DNA of 7,962 bases, taken from the NCBI GenBank assembly GCA_022451445.1, contig JAKUSY010000124.1:1-7962 (forward strand). Direction: 5' to 3'. Made by a program: the position numbers and the translations under genes. The DNA comes from Planctomycetota bacterium (GTDB lineage: Bacteria; Planctomycetota; UBA8108). Numbering within the stretch: the stretch's first letter is position 1; each line of letters opens with the position of its first letter. Positions 5,812 through 7,962 of the stretch are shown here, piece after piece. Under the pieces are notes generated by a model. That model was not told the origin of the DNA, did not search any database, and saw nothing but the letters and a program-made list of their open reading frames with translations.

Positions 5812-7143
5812 TTACAGGCTCTTTTCCCCGAGCACCTGGATAGCGCCGGTTCTGCTGATGAGATAGATGCGACCACGCTCCGTATTGTTGCGGCCAAAAT
5901 CCGCCGAATTGTTTGGAATGAAATTGAAGCCGGCGACATCGAGGCGGAAGGCCTCCTTGCCCGTGGCAACGTCCACCGCGACCAGGGTCTTCTCGCCGGA
6001 GGCGCCGGGCTCGAGGAGAACATAGACATTCCTCTGGCCAATGGAAACCACCTTCTGAACATTTTTCATCTTCCAGGAGTCGAAGACCGCGGCGACGTCG
6101 TCTCCCTTGGGAAGGGGAATGGCGAAGAGGGTGCGGGGCAGGCCCTTGAGAGTGTTTTCATCCGAGATCGCGAAGGCGTAGGAGCCGCCGGCGGTGCTGT
6201 AGATAGCCGGGGGTTCATTGACCTCCGCCTCGGTGACGAAGCTCCAGCGGACCGTACCGTCGAGCCGGAGGCAGTAGAGCTTGTAGTCAGCCGAGCCGAC
6301 GAAGATACCGCGTTCGTAAAATGCCAGGTCAGAGCGGACCCTGTCGCCCGTCTTGAACTTCCAGGAGCGAACCTTGTCCCATCCATCGGTGGGGATCAGG
6401 CCGGTGACGGAGCCATCGTGCGAGGCGAAGACGACCTTGTCACCCGCCAGCAGGGGGCTTGCCTCGATCCTGCCCTTCGTCAGGTAGGTCCACTGCTCGA
6501 CATTCAGGTTCTTGGGAACCGCGTAGGCGCGCTTGAGGTCGGAGCCGAGGAAGATATGGCTCTCGTTGGCGACCACCCTGGTGGAGATCGGGAAGTCCAG
6601 CTCCCTCTCCCACCTCTTGCGGCCAGTATCGAGATCGAGACAGATCACCTTGTCCAGCTGGGTGTAATAGAGCTCCGGGTCGCGAAGAACCGAGGCGGGA
6701 TAGTGGTAGGTGGACGGAGGGTGAACCAGGGTGCCCTCGATATCCTCGTACCAGACCGCGTGGCCCGACTGCCTGCTGAAGCGGATCAGGTGCCTCTGCC
6801 GCGAGCTATTGGGCCCGGTAACGCAGAAGAGATCTTCATCCAGGAGGTAGGCTCTCTGGAGGTCGATCCTCTCCTTGCCCGAAACAACCTCTCCGAGGTA
6901 CCAGACCTCTTCGAGTCCCTTGCCCTTGAGAACGCTCTCAGGGATTCTCGAATTGGCGGCCGCCGGGGCGGCGAGAGCGGGACCGGCGGAGCCGGCCACG
7001 GGGGCCGACGCGACCACGGCCTTGCCGCTTCCGCTGAAAAAGTCACGGGTCGACTCGACGGCGCCACAACCGGCGATTGAACAGGTGACCCACGCCGCGA
7101 CGAGGGCCAGACCGAGCTTCTGTTTCAGACTGGAAAACTTCAT
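5812..7143 (-). CDS. Lipoprotein with PQQ-type (BamB-like) beta-propeller repeats
   Basis: Secreted, lipid-anchored protein. It has a basic N-terminus (MKFSSLKQKL), a hydrophobic segment and a lipobox ending SIAG-Cys26, so Cys26 is the expected lipidated residue. Residue +2 is Gly rather than Asp, which in proteobacterial rules would favour the outer membrane. An Ala/Pro/Gly-rich linker (about 41-64) leads into the propeller body. Blade-like repeats with a strand, a turn and an aromatic are visible at LIRFSRQSGHAVWYEDIEG (119-137), VICLDLDTGRKRWEREL (166-182), LYCLRLDGTVRWSF (289-302) and LVAVDVATGKEAFRL (387-401), with weaker ones between. No catalytic PQQ-dehydrogenase residues or C-type haem motif were seen, so a structural or binding role is more likely than an enzymatic one. 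BamB itself cannot be claimed from this. The start is firm because AAGGAG lies 5 nt before the ATG. Precise function unknown. Confidence 0.88.
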   Translation of the reverse strand: MKFSSLKQKLGLALVAAWVTCSIAGCGAVESTRDFFSGSGKAVVASAPVAGSAGPALAAPAAANSRIPESVLKGKGLEEVWYLGEVVSGKERIDLQRAYLLDEDLFCVTGPNSSRQRHLIRFSRQSGHAVWYEDIEGTLVHPPSTYHYPASVLRDPELYYTQLDKVICLDLDTGRKRWERELDFPISTRVVANESHIFLGSDLKRAYAVPKNLNVEQWTYLTKGRIEASPLLAGDKVVFASHDGSVTGLIPTDGWDKVRSWKFKTGDRVRSDLAFYERGIFVGSADYKLYCLRLDGTVRWSFVTEAEVNEPPAIYSTAGGSYAFAISDENTLKGLPRTLFAIPLPKGDDVAAVFDSWKMKNVQKVVSIGQRNVYVLLEPGASGEKTLVAVDVATGKEAFRLDVAGFNFIPNNSADFGRNNTERGRIYLISRTGAIQVLGEKSL

Positions 7144-7148
7144 TCTTT

Positions 7149-7154
7149 CTCCTT
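7149..7154 (-). promoter_or_regulatory. Strong Shine-Dalgarno site for the propeller lipoprotein
   Basis: AAGGAG is separated by AAAGA (5 nt) from the ATG at 7143. It is the only near-perfect ribosome-binding site next to a start in this window. It fixes the start and suggests higher translation of this gene than of its neighbours. The rest of the 73-nt gap (7144-7216) shows no convincing promoter or terminator, only a 4-bp CCCG/CGGG stem with no T-run. Confidence 0.8.
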
Positions 7155-7216
7155 AGCTGGCGACCCGATTTCCGGGCGGCCTCCTCCATACTTAAACCGG
7201 CTCGCTGAAAGACTCC

Positions 7217-7480
7217 TCAGCTCTGTGCTGACTGGTTGTGAGGCAGGTACTGACCCAGGTCAATCCCCTTCTCATCCTCGTAAGCTCTCAGTCTCTCGAT
7301 ACGAAGCAGGTCCTCATCTATTCGGCTGTCAAGCTTAACCACGTAGGGCTTGTTGTCCTTACGGGCTTTTAAATCGATCTCAATTTCATCCCAGGAGCCC
7401 TCGTAGAGAAGATCCTTGAGAGCGAGCAAATGATGCTCCTCCTCAGAGAGGGAGCTGAAAAAAGACTCATGATCGTTCAT
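7217..7480 (-). CDS. Unrecognised small acidic protein (87 aa)
   Basis: No family recognised with certainty. The sequence is charged and probably mostly helical: SLSEEEHHLLALKDLLYEGS (10-29), then WDEIEIDLKARKDNKPYVVK (30-49), then DEDLLRIERLRAYEDEKGID (55-74). There is no signal peptide, membrane segment or Cys, so it is probably cytosolic. It may be an adaptor or a small regulatory protein, but nothing in the sequence identifies a target. It starts at ATG 7480, 12 nt after the stop of the upstream gene, with no evident Shine-Dalgarno, which suggests co-transcription. Its base composition is visibly lower in GC (near 50% in hand-counted lines) than tilS or purB. The charged, codon-structured frame and tight spacing argue that it is a real gene. 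Confidence 0.75.
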   Translation of the reverse strand: MNDHESFFSSLSEEEHHLLALKDLLYEGSWDEIEIDLKARKDNKPYVVKLDSRIDEDLLRIERLRAYEDEKGIDLGQYLPHNQSAQS

Positions 7481-7492
7481 TTAAAACCGTGA

Positions 7493-7962
7493 TCACTCGT
7501 CCTTGAATTTGACCTCCGTGGTCTCCTTCACCCATTCCATGCGAAGATTCTTGAAGCTGTCGTTGGTGATCTCGTATTCATCACCCGGACGCGACAAGTG
7601 GAGCAGGCGAATCCTCTCCTTCAGGAGGGTGCGGCCACCGGGGTCGCTGATTACTTCAATGTCATTGGACAGTCCAGTCACCCGGATGGTGATGTTCTTG
7701 GCGTTGGGATCGAAGCGGTTGAATACCGCCACGCAGAGCCTCTTCTCGCCATCCTTGATCCTGGTATAGGAAAACTTCCGTTCACCAGCTGACTTGTCCT
7801 TGAGCACCTTGAACTTGTCGGCTTTTCCCCACAGGGGCCTGTCCTCCTGCCTCTCGATCGCCTTCTCGACGGAGGGAAGGAAGAGGTCCGCGTAGGTCTT
7901 CTTCCTGTCACTCTTGCCGCTGATGGAGAGATAGAAATTACGGTCCGCCCCGGTCTTGTTCT
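7493..7962 (-). CDS. Unrecognised protein, C-terminal part only (cut by the window edge)
   Basis: The frame is open from the window edge to TGA at 7495-7493, giving at least 155 residues. The start is not in the window. A GTG at 7807 is internal: the 51 codons before it in the same frame read as coding, including RNFYLSISGKSD and TYADLFLPSVEKAIE. The C-terminal half looks beta-rich: RLCVAVFNRFDPNAKNITIR, LSNDIEVISDPGG, then LRMEWVKETTEVKF. The VAVFNR segment resembles all-beta C-terminal domains of some carbohydrate-active enzymes, but that is only a resemblance and I assign no function. The protein is rich in Lys, Arg, Asp and Glu. Nothing in the visible part indicates membrane insertion. 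It probably shares a transcript with the 87-aa gene 12 nt downstream. Confidence 0.75.
   Translation of the reverse strand, partial: NKTGADRNFYLSISGKSDRKKTYADLFLPSVEKAIERQEDRPLWGKADKFKVLKDKSAGERKFSYTRIKDGEKRLCVAVFNRFDPNAKNITIRVTGLSNDIEVISDPGGRTLLKERIRLLHLSRPGDEYEITNDSFKNLRMEWVKETTEVKFKDE

Noticed and set aside
3430..5843. Long plus-strand open frames opposite purB and tilS (for example 3430-4128, 4197-4964, 5046-5843)
   Set aside because: They are antisense shadows of well-identified genes in GC-rich DNA. Their translations are low-complexity Arg/Pro/Gly/Ala sequences without recognisable domains or ribosome-binding sites.
6418..7080. Plus-strand open frame opposite the propeller lipoprotein
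   Set aside because: It lies antisense to a gene with a lipobox, repeats and a strong Shine-Dalgarno. It has no family features of its own.
1..7962. Mobile elements, CRISPR arrays, attachment sites, long direct or inverted repeats
   Set aside because: No transposase, integrase, regularly spaced repeats or terminal inverted repeats were seen on either strand. The gene order is compact and largely housekeeping.

Overview
All eight genes in this window read on the minus strand, are tightly packed, and together cover nearly all of it. The window is GC-rich (about 65-70% in lines hand-counted inside tilS, near 50% in the small gene at 7217-7480). The likely source is a high-GC, non-model Gram-negative bacterium. 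A planctomycete or another PVC/candidate-phylum lineage fits best, from three traits: an ECF sigma factor paired with a membrane-anchored FecR-like protein, a PQQ-type beta-propeller lipoprotein, and an adenylosuccinate lyase of the animal/PVC type. This assignment is inference. No rRNA or other marker gene is present.

In transcription order, from high to low coordinates, the layout is as follows. (1) 7493-7962: C-terminal 155 residues of an unrecognised protein, cut by the window edge. (2) 7217-7480: an unrecognised acidic 87-aa protein, 12 nt downstream. (3) 5812-7143: a lipoprotein with a beta-propeller body and the best Shine-Dalgarno site in the window. (4) 4299-5753: tilS, tRNA(Ile)-lysidine synthase. 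(5) 2752-4203: purB, adenylosuccinate lyase, possibly with its own promoter. (6) 1802-2755: rsgA, the circularly permuted ribosome-assembly GTPase, overlapping purB by 4 nt. (7) After a 145-nt gap with a candidate promoter, 1015-1656: an ECF-type sigma factor. (8) 152-1018: its overlapping partner, a single-pass FecR-like putative anti-sigma factor.

The tilS-purB-rsgA block is housekeeping: tRNA decoding fidelity, purine synthesis and 30S maturation. The sigma/anti-sigma pair is a separate envelope-to-transcription signalling unit.

The strongest anomaly is at the left edge. The FecR-like gene ends at a TAA (152-154), but the same frame stays open with coding-like, GC3-rich codons and a Pro/Ser/Thr-rich tail all the way to base 1. 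The gene is therefore truncated by a nonsense codon, read through, or affected by a sequence error. No mobile element, CRISPR array, tRNA, rRNA or clear intrinsic terminator was found, and no intergenic stretch exceeds 300 nt. I do not see a clearly new multi-gene system. The least explained parts are the two upstream unknown genes with the lipoprotein, and the altered anti-sigma factor.
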